A stretch of DNA of 64,000 nucleotides from Aldrovandia affinis (taxonomy: Eukaryota > Chordata > Actinopteri > Notacanthiformes > Halosauridae), in assembly GCA_029706075.1 (NCBI GenBank), contig JAINUG010000087.1, forward strand, positions 2,046,001-2,110,000, written 5' to 3'. The position numbers and the translations under genes are program-made. The notes below the pieces were generated by a model. That model was given only the letters and a program-made list of their open reading frames with translations. It made no database searches and was not told the DNA's origin. This document shows positions 11,863-23,690 of the stretch, piece after piece; position 1 is the first letter of the stretch, and each line of letters opens with the position of its first letter.

Positions 11863-12247
11863 AACAACTTGGTGCTCTTCAATACATTTAATTTCTTAAG
11901 TTTACTTTCAACTGTTTGAAGGCAGCGAAGCGAAACCCGCTCTGATCAAGCACAGAGGGCTGATGCTGACATTGTTCAGCTGTCAGTCACACCAAATACC
12001 CTGGAGTATTCATGTGATTTATAGGGTTGGTAAAAAAATGACTTATGATGAATAAATAGATGCATTAATATGCCATTTTATTTCCCACACATCACTACTG
12101 AGACAGTGATTTCCTTGCAAACAGCCAAATTCCTACCAGAGAAAAGCTGAATTAAGATGCAACATTTTTTTACAGACTGGGAAATGCCACAGACTTAATA
12201 ACACTGGAATGGCAATGAATAATGTATTGTGTGTTTGTGTGTGTATA
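11863..12247. other. Unassigned sequence
   Basis: No gene or recognised repeat. It ends in a short GT tract just before the Tc1-like element. Confidence 0.45.
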
Positions 12248-13045
12248 CAGTGGGCATAAAAAGTATTCTCCCCCTTCGGCATTTTTCACATTTTATTGTT
12301 TGATTTAATTGGAATTAATTGCCACTATAAAAACAAATTACTCTATAATGTCAAATAATAATAATAAAAAAGTTTTTCCTAAATTAATTACAAATAAAAA
12401 ACAGACAACAGGTGATTGCGTAAGTATTCCTTTTTCTAAGACGTCTAAATAAATTCTGGTGCAATCAACTGTCTTCAGAGGTCTCATAATTATTTTTGGA
12501 GTCCATATGTGTACAATTAAGGTGTTTCAAATGATTTCAAATTAAATATAACTGTCTGTGAAAGGTCCCTGCAGTTGGTTAGTGCATTTCCAAACAAGAG
12601 CTTCATCATGAAGACCAAAGAACATTCAAAGCAAATCTGAGAAAAGGTTTTTCAAAAGCACCAATCAAGGGAAAGGATATAAGAAGATTTCAAAGACTTT
12701 GAATATCCCCCAGAACACTATTAAGTCCATAATAAAGAAATGGAGAGAATATGGCACAACTCAGAATTTGCCTAGAACAAGCGGTCCTCCAAAACTGAGC
12801 ATCAGTGTGGGAAGGGCACTTGTTAGGGAGGCCACCAAGAGGCCTATGGCAACTCTGAGGGAGTTACAGTCTTCCATGGCAGAGATGGGAAAACTCTCCA
12901 TGGAACAACAATAACCCTATGGTCTGATGAGACTAAGATTGAACTTTTTGGCATCAACATTAGGTGCTATGTTTGGCACAAGCCTAATACGACACATCAT
13001 CCTAAGAACATTATCCCTACTGTGAATTCTGTGATTGATAAGTGG
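12248..13045 (+). mobile_element. Tc1-like transposon, 3'-truncated (family B)
   Basis: A TA dinucleotide at 12246-12247 is followed by CAGTGGGCATAAAAAGTATT, a typical Tc1-type inverted terminal repeat start. The interior carries transposase pieces on the plus strand (listed separately). No matching right terminal repeat follows; homology fades after 'actgtgaattctgtg' near 13035, so the 3' end is lost. A separate fragment of the same or a close family lies at 24396-24510. Confidence 0.8.
12616..13040 (+). pseudogene. Tc1-like transposase pseudogene (family B)
   Basis: The N-terminal DNA-binding part is readable: KKISKTLNIPQNTIKSIIKK, then WREYGTTQNLPRTSGPPKLS, the paired-like helix-turn-helix of Tc1 transposases, followed by ATKRPMATLRELQSS. 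After a stop at about 12912 the text jumps to [12 protein letters not shown], the block with the first catalytic aspartate, and PKNIIPTVN. The stretch between is deleted and the second and third catalytic residues are missing. The frame is open upstream of the first in-frame TTG, so no true start can be assigned. Confidence 0.85.
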
Positions 13046-14400
13046 TATCCTATGTAGTAATTATTATATTAAATAAAATAAATATATTTTTCATGTACAA
13101 TAAGTGAGGGGTTTTAACACGTAATACCACTTGTGTTCAGTATTCAGAGTGCTGAACTTTAAACAAGGGCATTTAACTGGTAAGGCTACTGGATTCAGCG
13201 AATAGATTATTTTTATTTTTATTCAAACATCACTGTTCCCACAAATAGTATTACTAGAATGCTGTACACATCATATTTTAACGTGGGGACGCAACTGCTT
13301 CATGTGTAATATCTACATATATTAAAGTAGCCCTGTCTTGATAGACAGCAATACAGCTTGGTGCCTAATAGGAATGCAGTTTGTACACACAAATGACCTA
13401 ATCTCACCAACAAAACACAAACATAGCATTTTAAAGGTGTTGTAATGTATTGGACAATTTATTTCAGCTTCACACCCACGAATGGACCATGCCCTGGTCT
13501 CAGAATCAGCCTATGCATGCAAACCTTTTTATTCCCTTTGAATTTCATTGGCTATATCTGAGCACAATAGCATACTCCTTGCAGGGCAAATAACTTCTCC
13601 TTAGGGTAGAATACGATGAACAGGTAATATATCTTTCATAATGCTAGTTTTAGTTTGCAAAGGTAATTCACACCCTTGAAGGTAATATTGAACGCCTGGC
13701 TTGGTTATGGAAATATCTATGCGTAAAATGGGTCCGAATAAAAAAAGAAAATTCCCTAGCTTATTGAACAGCATTGGTTTCGAAACATACAATCCATATT
13801 CAGATTTAATGAGGTTTGGGAGTCTTTCCGTAATGCCTTGGGGTTGGAAAAGCACAAAAAAGCCATTTCTATTTCAACAATTTACAGAACCACTAAATAA
13901 TATATCAGCATGCCTTTCCTGTCCACTAATGATAGTAATTCAATACGGGGATGTTATTTGAAGTTCAAATACATGTTTAACCTTTATCACTTTGTCATTT
14001 ATGAAAAGAACATTGCAGGCTGTTGTTGTTTTACAGTACAATTATATAAAATATGATCTCTAATGTTAAACACTTTTTTGATGTGTATCTTCAACTGTAT
14101 ACAGAATCAATTATTTAATGTAAATGAGCATACAGTTATGGATATTGAACCAATTTTGTGATGTGCCATTTCTGAAATTCTCAAAAAGCCTGATTACAAT
14201 GTAGATTTCATTAATTTATTCATTTCTATCTGAACTGGAGATGGGCTTTGGTCTTGTAACTCTGTACAACTAACAACTAAGCACTTGGACCCTCACATTA
14301 TATGCATGATGGATTTCCCTGCTCTCCCTTTAAAGGTCACACTATCACAATGACCTTTACCTGGTAAAATGGGTAATACACAGTGCTGACATTGGGCCGG
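13046..14400. other. Unassigned sequence
   Basis: AT-rich. Overlapping short frames at 13600-13960 on both strands have no domain. No recognised repeat. Confidence 0.45.
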
Positions 14401-14430
14401 AATGTACCGGAATGGCATTCCGGAAGTGAA
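14401..14430. repeat. Short perfect palindrome
   Basis: CCGGAATG (14407-14414), one G, then CATTCCGG form an 8-bp inverted repeat; another CCGGAATG lies just upstream. It may belong to the repeat preceding the hAT element. Confidence 0.6.
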
Positions 14431-14571
14431 TTTGAAGCACAATCCGGTTCAGATTTAATATGTATAATTTTTTTAATTAGATGTAAAGCAACAAAAAAAG
14501 CTATTTAAAGAACATTTTGCGAGCTGACCCCACATTACATTGCTCCTCTCCAGCCAATGGGGATACACGTT

Positions 14572-16345
14572 AGGGGTGGGCGGATAAATACCAAAAGTAT
14601 CAATACTACCAATACTAAGTGTTGTTTTGAGTATCGATACTAGCATCAATAGGATCGATTCCAAAAAAATGATCCGTCTCTCTTCTACCTTGTACCCATT
14701 TTTATTTCATCAAAGAGTAGAGAAATTTTCCACTCTCTATACACAATGTTCCGTTGTCATCTTCTGACAAGAGTGTAACATTAGATCACATTCTGGGAAA
14801 GTGAACACACTTCTCAGTGCCTGCACTCTTTGCTTTTCTGCTGCTGTTCTGTGCACTCACTATCAAACAACATGTGCGCAGCGCTCACCTAGACTGTTCC
14901 TCTTTAGTTCAGAGAAGACACATAGTTGCACTGATGGCTGAAAGAGGAGCATCATTTGGATTTATTTCACAGCTGTGAATGAAAACGTTGCGAACTGCGA
15001 TGTAGGTATGTAGGCAACACTGTGGCAACACCACCAATTTGTTTAAGCACCTTAGAAAAAACTACAAGCAAGAGAACTTGGAGCTGCAACAGAAAAGAAG
15101 GGAGGAGGAGGGAAATGCCTGTTCAGAGTCTTTTCAGAGAGGCAAGGAATATCCAGGTATATAGTAGTGAAATTGATATTTTAGTCAAATTGTATCTTCA
15201 GCGTTGGTTAATGTTAACATTTTCAAACTGCAATTGGTCATCATTAGCTGTTACTGTAGCAGACTATATTCAGGCATTCAAATAATATATTCAGCACATT
15301 GAAACTTATTATCTAAATTAATTAATTTAATGGAACTGAAAAAATAATATACCTCAAACCTGAAATATTAAAATGTCTGAATATAATTCCCTTTTTGTGT
15401 CACTGTGAAAGGTATAGGATTCCTATATTTAGGCTATACATGTAGGCTACCATAGCCTATAGACCTAATTATTTTGGTATTTCCCCAAGAGCTCTGGATA
15501 TTACAAGAAGCCTTGCAGATATGATCGTAAAGGACCTTCAACCTCTCTCTGTGGCTGAAGATGAGATTTTAGAAATGTTGTTAAGACCCTTGATTCATGC
15601 TACAAGATTCCAAGTAGGAAAAGATCAACGGAAGGGAAAGTAGCAGCAATGTATGAAGAATGCCACTCAAAAGTGAAAAAATCTCTGGATGGTGCAAACA
15701 ATGTGGTACTCACAACAGACATGTGGACATCAAGAGCCACAGAGGTTCATTTAACTGTGTCATGCCATGTTGTTGATGATGAGAAATGCAAGCATATGTC
15801 CTAGAAACCTGTAGTTTTGCAGGACAGCACAGCGCTGACAACATTTGCTCAGAATTAAGAAGAATCACTGATGAATGGGGCATAACTGACAAAGTTCAGG
15901 TTGTAGTCACAGATAATGGTGCCAATATGGTAGCTGCAGTGGGCAAAGCAGATTGGATGCATTATCCATGTTTTGCACACACTTTAAATGTAGTGGTGAA
16001 AGACTCCATTAAGGCTCTTCCTGATTTACTTAACATCCAGCAGAGATGCAGGGCTATAGTAGCATTCTCTCACCACAGCACAAGAGCAGCAGAGAGGCTC
16101 AAAGAAATTCAGAAACAGCTGAAGATTCCAGAACACAAACTGATACAATCAGCTGAAACAAGGTGGAACGCCGTGTTCTACATGTTGGAGAGAATGTGTG
16201 AGCAGAAGGAAGCCCTTACCACGGTCCTCTGTCTTCTTGGAAAGAGCTCACTGCGCTTCAGTGAGGAAGATTGGTCCATGATAAGTCTCTCCATTGATGC
16301 CCTTGTGCAAAAAGGTGGCACACTGAAGATTTTTGGTGAATAGGC
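14572..16345 (+). mobile_element. hAT transposon remnant (ZBED type)
   Basis: The left edge is placed at 'taggggtgggcgga', followed by repeated 'gtatcaatac', 'gtatcgatac' and 'catcaataggatcga' words, a typical hAT terminal and subterminal region in fish. A BED zinc-finger-like piece and a hAT transposase pseudogene follow on the same strand. No matching right terminal repeat and no 8-bp target duplication were found, so the right part is lost or diverged. Within the element, 15045-15110 read in frame as NTTNLFKHLRKNYKQEN, the second half of a BED finger with its paired His positions. Confidence 0.75.
15491..16343 (+). pseudogene. hAT transposase pseudogene (ZBED1/4-like)
   Basis: The first block (15491-15640) reads ALDITRSLADMIVKDLQPLS and ends in a stop. 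A second frame then gives MYEECHSKVKKSLDGANN and LTTDMWTSRAT, with the catalytic TTDMW aspartate. A frameshift at about 15783, a few missing bases, leads to a 185-codon frame with YVLETCSFAGQHSADNI, VVTDNGANMVAAV (second acidic residue), CFAHTLNVVVKDS and SAETRWNAVFYMLERM. These motifs in this order define the RNase-H-like fold of hAT transposases, of which ZBED host genes are domesticated relatives. The C-terminal dimerisation region is absent; the frame ends at Gly-Glu. Several breaks make domestication unlikely. Confidence 0.85.
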
Positions 16346-16588
16346 CTACCTGTGCCAAATTTCCTCCAAGTCTGCTATTGTTAAAGGCTGGCAATCACCC
16401 CTATTCTTATTGGAGAATGACAGATGCGCTGTCCACAGCAAATGGTGAAGTCTTAAGTTCAAGTTCATTGGTCTGCACCAATAAACATTTGCACTTTGTT
16501 TATTTTTATTTTTAAAGCTTTTTAAAAGTTTGCACACTCAATGTACACTAACAATAATACACATTTTTGTTATTTACTATCATCATTC
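16346..16588. other. Unassigned sequence after hAT remnant
   Basis: Possibly the diverged 3' end of the hAT element. No coding similarity is visible. Confidence 0.35.
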
Positions 16589-16910
16589 AGGCCTGTAGAA
16601 TCACTGGCTATCTTCCGCAAGGGACTAAAATCCCATCTCTTCAGACTCCATTACCACTGATTCTGTACATTAATTAAGTGCCAGCACCATTGTTTACATG
16701 TTTAAAAATGTTTTAAAAAAAAAAAAAAAATACAAACTTTTCTTTCAGGTATGGTGTGCATCTGCCAACAATTATGTCTATTGAAGTGTTACTACACTGG
16801 TCTTTGCACTAACCATGTTTAACCATGTTTAATCTCACCATGTATAAATGCAGTTTAATGCAAAGTTGCTGGGGGTCTGTTTAAAATAATAATAATAATA
16901 ATAATTGAGC
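16589..16910 (+). mobile_element. LINE C-terminus and 3' end fragment
   Basis: From 16589 the plus strand reads RPVESLAIFRKGLKSHLF and then RLHYH followed by a stop at 16658-16660. This is the standard C-terminal signature (SLxxFKxxLKTHLF) of L2/CR1-type LINE ORF2 proteins. The following 250 bp look like a 3' UTR, with an A-run at 16715-16730 and an AAT microsatellite at 16886-16904. Confidence 0.65.
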
Positions 16911-17140
16911 CAATGTTGGTTGCATAGACTGAACATGTGGATCTAACAGTAAATCTAAGCTAATTTGGTGGACTCAGTGAATAGGACAAGCCATCCAGAT
17001 AATTTAAATCTCTACGCATTTGTACAAAGAGACCAAGACCTAAATATGCTGTTACAGATTTTTTCGGTTTGATTAACTATTTATTTCGTTTGCAATGTCT
17101 CAAGAACAAATTAAATAGCCCACATTTTATGTTTTCATCC
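16911..17140. other. Unassigned sequence
   Basis: No gene or recognised repeat. Confidence 0.4.
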
Positions 17141-17144
17141 ATTT

Positions 17145-17288
17145 ATATAGCTGGATATATACTGAAGCAATATAAGCAGGTTATAGCCACCTTGCTCAAG
17201 GGTACAGTGGCAATGCCCCACATGGGAATCAAACCTGCAATTTTCAGCTTACAAGCTACGCTCCTTAATCACCCCTCAGTCACATTAT
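17145..17288 (-). mobile_element. tRNA-derived SINE, partial (family with 'agctggatat')
   Basis: It shares with 27526-27772 and 55035-55257 the ordered words 'agctggatat', 'accttgctcaagggtac', 'gccccac(a/c)tggga' and 'caaacctgcaa'. In minus orientation the last gives a degenerate RNA polymerase III B box (TTGCAGGTTTGATTCCC). The tail end with the CTCTGGATAAG motif is missing. Confidence 0.65.
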
Positions 17289-18637
17289 TTTCAAAATGAT
17301 AAGATTTATTCACTTATTCCTCCTAAATTGAGCATCACATGAGACACTGTTACTGTTGGCTTTGTCACAGTTCCACCTTCATTCATCACACAAGTGCAAC
17401 ATCAGCATTCTTCCAGAAGTCAATGGACTTACCCTGCTGAGTCTCATTTTCGGACAAAAACTTCTCTGCCGATGGGTGAAGGGCATGCCTGTACCTTTGC
17501 CCCATACACTGCGGGACGTATGTGTGGCAGCACTCTTCATATCCTGCACATATCCTATTTTTATAAACATGAGGCTAAAGAATAGTTATAGTACAGTATA
17601 CCCCTCTGAGTTAATATAGCTGTGAAGTTTTATATTATGCCGTTCCTCCCAATGACAGCTCTTACTGGTCCCTTCGGAAGAACCAATGATGCAGTTTTTA
17701 TTTTTCCACAGCTTTACCCGAAAGCTGCTGGAGGAGACCTATACGACGGACATGCATTTATTAAGTTATCAGATAATATGGGGCTTTTATCCGCCTCATA
17801 TTTTCAGCATTTTAAAATGGAATATATGCTTTTGGAATGGAGTATACAACCAACTCATTAAAAGTCGGGGAAACAAAAACGATTTGCTTTATTGCAGGAC
17901 ATGTGAAAAGCAGTTTTGAAAGTAAAGTAATGTTCAACTTGAAATTTTCTAAGTTTCTCCAAAGATAACTGTCCTCTGCAGTTGAATTGAATTCAGTCTA
18001 ACTGTAGAGCGTTTTTTCCTCATTTTGAGCAACGCTTTTAAGCAAAACTTTTCTTTTTAGTAACTTACACTACATCAGGCTCCTGACTGACGAACTTGAC
18101 AAAGAATTTGCATGAAAAAAAGCAAAAACCAAACAAATCTAATAATAATCTTGGATTAACAGAGGCCACTGCCCGGTCAAAGCATTTTCCATCAGATGGA
18201 CGGTTTTTGTGGCTGGAATGGATAAGTTCACATTTTGGCAGCATGGCAACTTTTATTTTCCTTCCGTTCCCCTTCACAAAGGCAGTTAGAGTTTCTTCTG
18301 CCCATCCCCCGGGCTATATATTAATTAACTCAGAATAAAGCCTCGACTCTGAGTTCTGGCCAAGTGTTTTGGTTCAACGCTTACTGAATTTACACATTTA
18401 TTAGAGGTGGAGGCTTTAGAGGACTTACAGAAATAATCCATTAGGACCTTTTCTGGACACAGATGGATACACTTTTCTCCATTAGCTCTGTAGGGCCTTC
18501 CTGCTTGAGTTGGCATACTCCTACATAACAATTATGTATTGTCTGCTAAAATCTAACATTCTAAATGCATAAAATAAACATGAAATAAACATGAAAATGC
18601 ACCACATATAATAGAATGTATTTCAGGCATTGCCACA
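17289..18637. other. Unassigned sequence
   Basis: Frames of up to 87 codons overlap one another and lack domains. No recognised repeats. Confidence 0.45.
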
Positions 18638-18675
18638 TGATTGCATATGTGAAATATGTTTCACATATGCAATCA
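18638..18675. repeat. 17-bp perfect inverted repeat (hairpin)
   Basis: TGATTGCATATGTGAAA, the 4-base loop TATG, then TTTCACATATGCAATCA. The arms match perfectly over 17 bp. It could extrude a cruciform or be transcribed into a short hairpin. It contains octamer-like ATGCAAT on both arms and two CATATG E-boxes. Confidence 0.9.
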
Positions 18676-20170
18676 ACAAACAATGTTAATACACATTTCT
18701 ACAAATATAATATGCATAACAATGCTCAAGTGAAAGTGATAGCATAAGTTTCACCTCCTCTTAGTAATAAAGTAATACAGATTGTATAAAGATTTATATT
18801 TTTTTACAACCAGCATTTGTATTCTATTCTTATATAAGCACTGAAGTATGGATCAATTCTGTTAATGTTACAGAATGTTAGTGCCAATTTTGACAAGAAG
18901 GCTATAAATGAGTAAAACGGCATCTAGAGTCGCTTCACAAAACGTCTATAATCAGGCTGGATACAGATATATTTCTTTTAGGTACTCATGAACTTAACTT
19001 CATTATTATTGTACAGTGCATCCATAGACTGACACATGACACTCTTTTGCCAATAAGATGTTTCTATACATGCACGTGATTAGTAATTGAATTCTAATTG
19101 GTGTAGCGAAGACATAAACTTCCTCAATATAAAAACCTGGGTAATTTAGTAAAGTTTTAAAGGGCCTGTGACCATCCCATCCAGGAAATGTCAGGATCGA
19201 CACAAACGCAGTTAACAGAAATATATTTTAAAAATAATTATAATATATAATATAAATAATAATTTGGCGACGTGAGCAAAAAAAAAAAAAAGAAGAAAAA
19301 TGATTGTAAGTGAGCAATAAAGAGAGCTTGCCAGGCACACATTTGCAGACCACTGCGCTATAACGTGACCCACTCAACAGCCATACATGGTTTGTTTCTT
19401 GCAAGGTTTCTGAGCCAGGCTGGGCATATTGGTAGACCCATTACTGTGCACTATCCTCAACACTATTTTTTTAATATCATAAGAGCTTTGCAATTAACAT
19501 CTCCCTGGTCGTTCAAGAGTGATGGAGGCAGCTGGATGTAACTGTCTTAATTCAGGTTAAAGCACCAATCAAACTTATTATCAAAACATTTCTGCTGGGC
19601 ACCAAGCCATAAGTGAAAGATAAATTAATTATGTAGTGGGGGGGGGAGTGATAAACCAATAAGAAATTAAGATGAGGGAATAGGAACTTTGTTCAAAACA
19701 GCATAAATTAACCGCAGCCTAAACTCTAACATCTGCTGACAGGCTGTGAAGTTCCTCTTCTGCCAAAAATTGCCCCACTAATTATTATCTTGCTGAAATG
19801 TATGCCTTGCAGCACAATTAGTTACAGAGCCAAGGATCAGCACTTCCCCTGTTTAGGGATATGATTTGTTCCAATATCTGTGGGAATCACAAGAAAACAC
19901 CTCTGGTATGGGGTAGAAAGCAGGGTTTCAATGGGGTTTAGGGCATGAGAAAAATCAAGTGTTGTTGCACTTGATTTAATTTATTTGTGAAACAGCTTCA
20001 GTATTTTCAATACAGTTTTTTGTCACATTTTGCAATTAACCATACGTACGTACATTTACATTTTTATATGGTAACAGCCATTGGAAAATGTCTAACGCAC
20101 AGGAACAGAGCCAAGTCAATTTTTGCCATTCATATCAAGATGACATAAAATTTTCTCCCCTTTACATTTC
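18676..20170. other. AT-rich unassigned sequence
   Basis: No supported gene. Simple runs: A13 near 19280 and G9 near 19640. Confidence 0.45.
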
Positions 20171-20171
20171 C

Positions 20172-20232
20172 ATACATTTTTGAATTTAGCAGACACTCTT
20201 ATCCAGAGCGACTTAAAGGATGTGCACATAAA
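20172..20232 (-). mobile_element. SINE/LINE tail fragment
   Basis: Contains 'tagcagacactcttatcca' followed by 'gagcgactta', the complement of the tail (TAAGTCGCTCTGGATAAG...) found in the SINEs at 27526 and 55035 and in the repeat at 45440. Only the tail is present. Confidence 0.6.
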
Positions 20233-20560
20233 GTGTTTCACAAAGAAATCACAATTTTTTTCACAAACATATATTGTAAAGTTATTTGAGAGAAATTAGC
20301 CACTGGGAAATCATTGTCATCCCCCTGCCTTGCTTTATCATAATGGCAACGAGTTGGGGTACACGTGGACACTCAATATATTCTGTTCCCAGAGAATATG
20401 TCCCAGTAGGTGAACATATGCTATTTTATGCTATATAAGCTACTGCCTACTGCCTTGCCGTACCTTGACAGACTAGGCTACTTATTGTTTTTTTAATTTT
20501 TTATTTTGTTTCACTGATTTTACTGACATGATCAAGTAAACATTATTTAGTGTCATCATC
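20233..20560. other. Unassigned sequence upstream of LINE
   Basis: Possibly the 5' UTR of the LINE that follows. No independent evidence. Confidence 0.3.
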
Positions 20561-21678
20561 ATTATGGCCAAAGCCATCAGCATGTGGATTAAACTGCTTA
20601 TTTGGATCTTTCTCTGCTCCTCCATCAGTGCTAATTTGGCACTCAGATACTCTGTCTCAGAGTTGCTACATCTCCGTTCATTAAACTACCGGACTCCTCC
20701 AGCTCTCCTTGCTCACAGTGATATTCTCTGCCGACCAAGATACACTCACCGAGGATCCGGGCGGAAGTTTACTTACAGTAAGACTAATCGCACCCCTCAC
20801 TCTGCCAATAGGATTTTTAACACTGTTGACAGAACTGTTTTACGTCCGGTTACCCTAGCAACACATCATTACTAGACTCATATTGGCTCTTTTCAATGTC
20901 CGCTCCCTCAGTAATAAAAGCCGGCTAATTTCTGAATTCACCACTGACAATAAACTTGACATTCTCTGCCTGACAGAGACATGGCAGCAGTCACAGGATT
21001 ACTACCATCTAAATCAAGCTACTCCATCTGGTTTTTCATACATTGACCAGCCCCGCTCTTGTGGCCGAGGAGGGGGAATGTTGTTCTCTACTGGCCTGAC
21101 TCCCCTCAATATCACTGATTTACCACTCCCCATCTCCACCCACAAAGCTGTTCTGTTTGAAGTCCCTGCCCAAACTTTCTTGGAAAAAGCCCAACACATT
21201 AGGAAACATAAAAAACATAAATAATGCTGACCTCATCAACTTGATCAACACCTGCCCCTCCCCCAACACTCACGCATCTACTGACAACCTGGTCACACAC
21301 TACAACACCTGTCTCTCCACCTCCCTGGAAGCTGTAGCCCCTCTCAAGTCACACACTGTTTCATTCTCCCATTCTGCTCCCTGGTACACCCCTGAACCTC
21401 ACCTATTAAAAACCTCTGGGCATCATTTAGAGTGGTTAGCCAAGAAAGCTGGCTTAACGGTTCACTCCCAAGTATACTCTGAACACCTAATTCTCTATAA
21501 AAATGCCCTCTCAGTGACCAGAACCTCCCACTACTCAAACTCATTCCGTCTCCACCGTTAGACACCTGCTTCAACCATTGGACAACTCCTCCTCAGACAA
21601 CATTTCCCCTGACCTGTACAACAACTTTATGAGTTTTTTCCAGACCAAAATTGACAATATTCATCAATAGCTACTACT

Positions 21679-22055
21679 GTAGGGGGGTGGTGGATAGGGT
21701 AGTGGTCTAATGCACCCGTATCTTAGCTGGTCCGATATGAGTGTGTGCTGCCTATCAGGGATGCAGTTTGAAACCTGTCTTAGCCAGACTGGCCCTGGCC
21801 TTTAGCCCCGATTGGGGGCAGCGTTAGGGGTAGGGAGGGTGAGCCAGCTCGAGTTTGCCGTGAAGCATGTAAGGGTGTCTCCAGAATGTGGGTAGACAAA
21901 TTCCATCTCAAATTTTTGCTGAAAATTTGTTTGCCTCGTAGAGACAAGCGGCGAACTCTTGTGGGGAGGGTAAAATCTCAATAAATAGAGGGTATAATTG
22001 GCTACTAAATTTGGAGAAAAACTGGAAAAATCAGGACCCCAAAAAAAAAGAAAAG
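21679..22055 (+). mobile_element. tRNA-derived SINE inserted in LINE
   Basis: The head has an A-box-like TAGGGTAGTGG and a B-box-like GTTTGAAACC about 80 bp later, then a body with 'gattgggggcagcgttaggg', then a tail containing 'agagggtataattggctact' and A-runs. The same tail is present, reversed, in the SINEs at 24640, 27863 and 48636. Flanks AGCTACTACT (21669-21678) and AGTTACTAGT (22056-22065) agree at 8 of 10 positions and may be a decayed target duplication. Confidence 0.75.
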
Positions 22056-22907
22056 AGTTACTAGTCACACACCATCCTTGAGCCTTTCCAATCAGATATT
22101 AAGACTTGGATGGCCACTAACTTTCTAAAACTCAATAAAACAGCAATAAAATGGAAGTCATGCTCATTGGTTCAAAATCCACCCTCTCCAAAGCACCCAA
22201 TTTATGGCTACTGTGTTCCCCTCTCAACACAAGTCAAAAGCCTCGGCGTCACCTTGGACAACACCCTATCCTGTGAACCCCACATAAAGAATATAGAATA
22301 GAACAACACCCTATCCTTGAAAGAACACACAAGACATACAGGAAAATATTACATGCACTGCATTTTTTCACCTCCGTAACATCTTCCGACTCCACCCATC
22401 ACTCTCCCACTCTTCACAGTGCTGAAACCCCGATCCACACATTCGTCACCTTTCGTTTGGACTACTGTAATGGCGTACTCTCAGGACTACCCTCCAAACT
22501 CATCAATAAACTGCAAATTGTCAAATCCTCACACGTATCTAATCCAATGACCACATCACACACACTTCATTCAGCTACACTGGTTACCAGTCCAATACCG
22601 CATTGATTTCAAGATGCTTCTGCTCACATACAAAGCCCTACATAGTCTTGCAGTTACCTACCTCTCCGATCTCCTACAGGAATACACTCTGCGCTTCTCC
22701 TCAGCTGGCCTCCTCTCCATCCCACCAACCCGACTCAGCACAATGGGCGCGTGAGCATTCAGCTCTGCCGCCCCCAAACTCTGGAACTCACTCCCCACAC
22801 ACCTCCTTCAAAAAACTACTCAAAACCCACTTATTCACCATGGCCTACCACTGACACTTCTCCCCTGTTTCCCACAGTAAATTGTGTCCCCATGTTTTCT
22901 GTTCTTC

Positions 22908-23510
22908 TGTTATGTCGAACAGGAATGAACCCAAACGCAGACACAGACAAGGTTTAGAATGGAGAGTGATGATTTAATAATAGTAAAAACAGAGATGGTG
23001 GAAAACTATGAGCTGGACAACGGAAGGAATGCACAGGAGGAGTGGATGAGATGACTGGGCAGACAAGATGAGGGAACCGGAGGGCAAGCTAAGCGTGCAG
23101 GCAGGCTGGGCTGGCAGGACGGACAGAGCTGGCAGACAGACGAGGAATGGACTTTAACACGAAGGGAGACAACAGGAACAAGGGTTAACATGAATTTAAC
23201 ACAACACACAAAGAACAGTAAACACAGAGTATTTCGATAAGGCTTTCTGAAGTCAGTCTCTACCGGGGTAGTGAGAACAACGATCTGACGATGAATGACT
23301 GGAAAACCGGGATAGATATACTGCAGGGCTGATGATCTTGATGGGAGGCTGGTGTGCCGGAACGGACGATGGAATTAGCAACAGGTGAGCATGAGGAGTA
23401 ATGAGGGTTGATAATTGAATAATAGAAAATCATAAAACAATTAACACAAACAATCACGAGGGAGAAACAAAACAAAGGAAAAACGAAACAGGAACAAAGG
23501 GAATGTGACA
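22908..23510 (-). mobile_element. Solo LTR, 603 bp, with 5-bp target duplication
   Basis: The unit begins TGTTATGTCG and ends GAATGTGACA (TG...CA), flanked on both sides by TCTTC (22903-22907 and 23511-23515). Removing it and one TCTTC joins the LINE 3' UTR smoothly. No internal retroviral-type coding sequence remains, so recombination between two LTRs left a single copy. The minus orientation is chosen because the complement starts TGTCACATTC like many fish LTRs; this is from memory and less certain. It is younger than the LINE it sits in. Confidence 0.88.
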
Positions 23511-23690
23511 TCTTCATGTGTTGATGTTGTTGTTGTCCTTATTTTGTATGTATTTTTACCTTTTATTTTATTCGTTGATTTTAATTCCTGTGTTGCTTTT
23601 ATTCAAATACTTTCTCTTATGTAAGGTGACCTTGGGTGTCCAGAAAGGTGCCAATCAAATAAAATGTATTATTATTATTTATTATTATGA

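Larger units (their letters stand above)
20564..23690 (+). pseudogene. L2-like LINE, internally deleted and twice interrupted
   Basis: The first frame (20564-20875) carries YSVSELLHLRSL and PRYTHRGSGRKFTY, the lead-in peptide of fish L2-clade elements. The endonuclease starts at 20883: ALFNVRSLSNKSRLI, then LDILCLTETW with the catalytic Glu of the TETW motif, then GRGGGMLF. It is cut short near 21170. A linker to 21650 follows, then a SINE insertion. Coding resumes at about 22100 with WMATNFLKLN, QVKSLGVTLDNTLS and HLRNIFRL, and later YRIDFKMLLLTYKALH and KLWNSLPTHL, the usual L2 C-terminus. The reverse-transcriptase core with YADD is absent, and frame breaks are frequent. The 3' end (AAATAAAATGTATTATTATT) is at about 23660-23690, beyond a solo LTR. 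The element is dead, but its termini and order are clear. Confidence 0.85.

Noticed and set aside
23006..23517. Frames inside 22908-23510 as retroviral-type coding remnants
   Set aside because: The span has LTR ends and a target duplication and no gag/pol/env similarity; the frames are chance.
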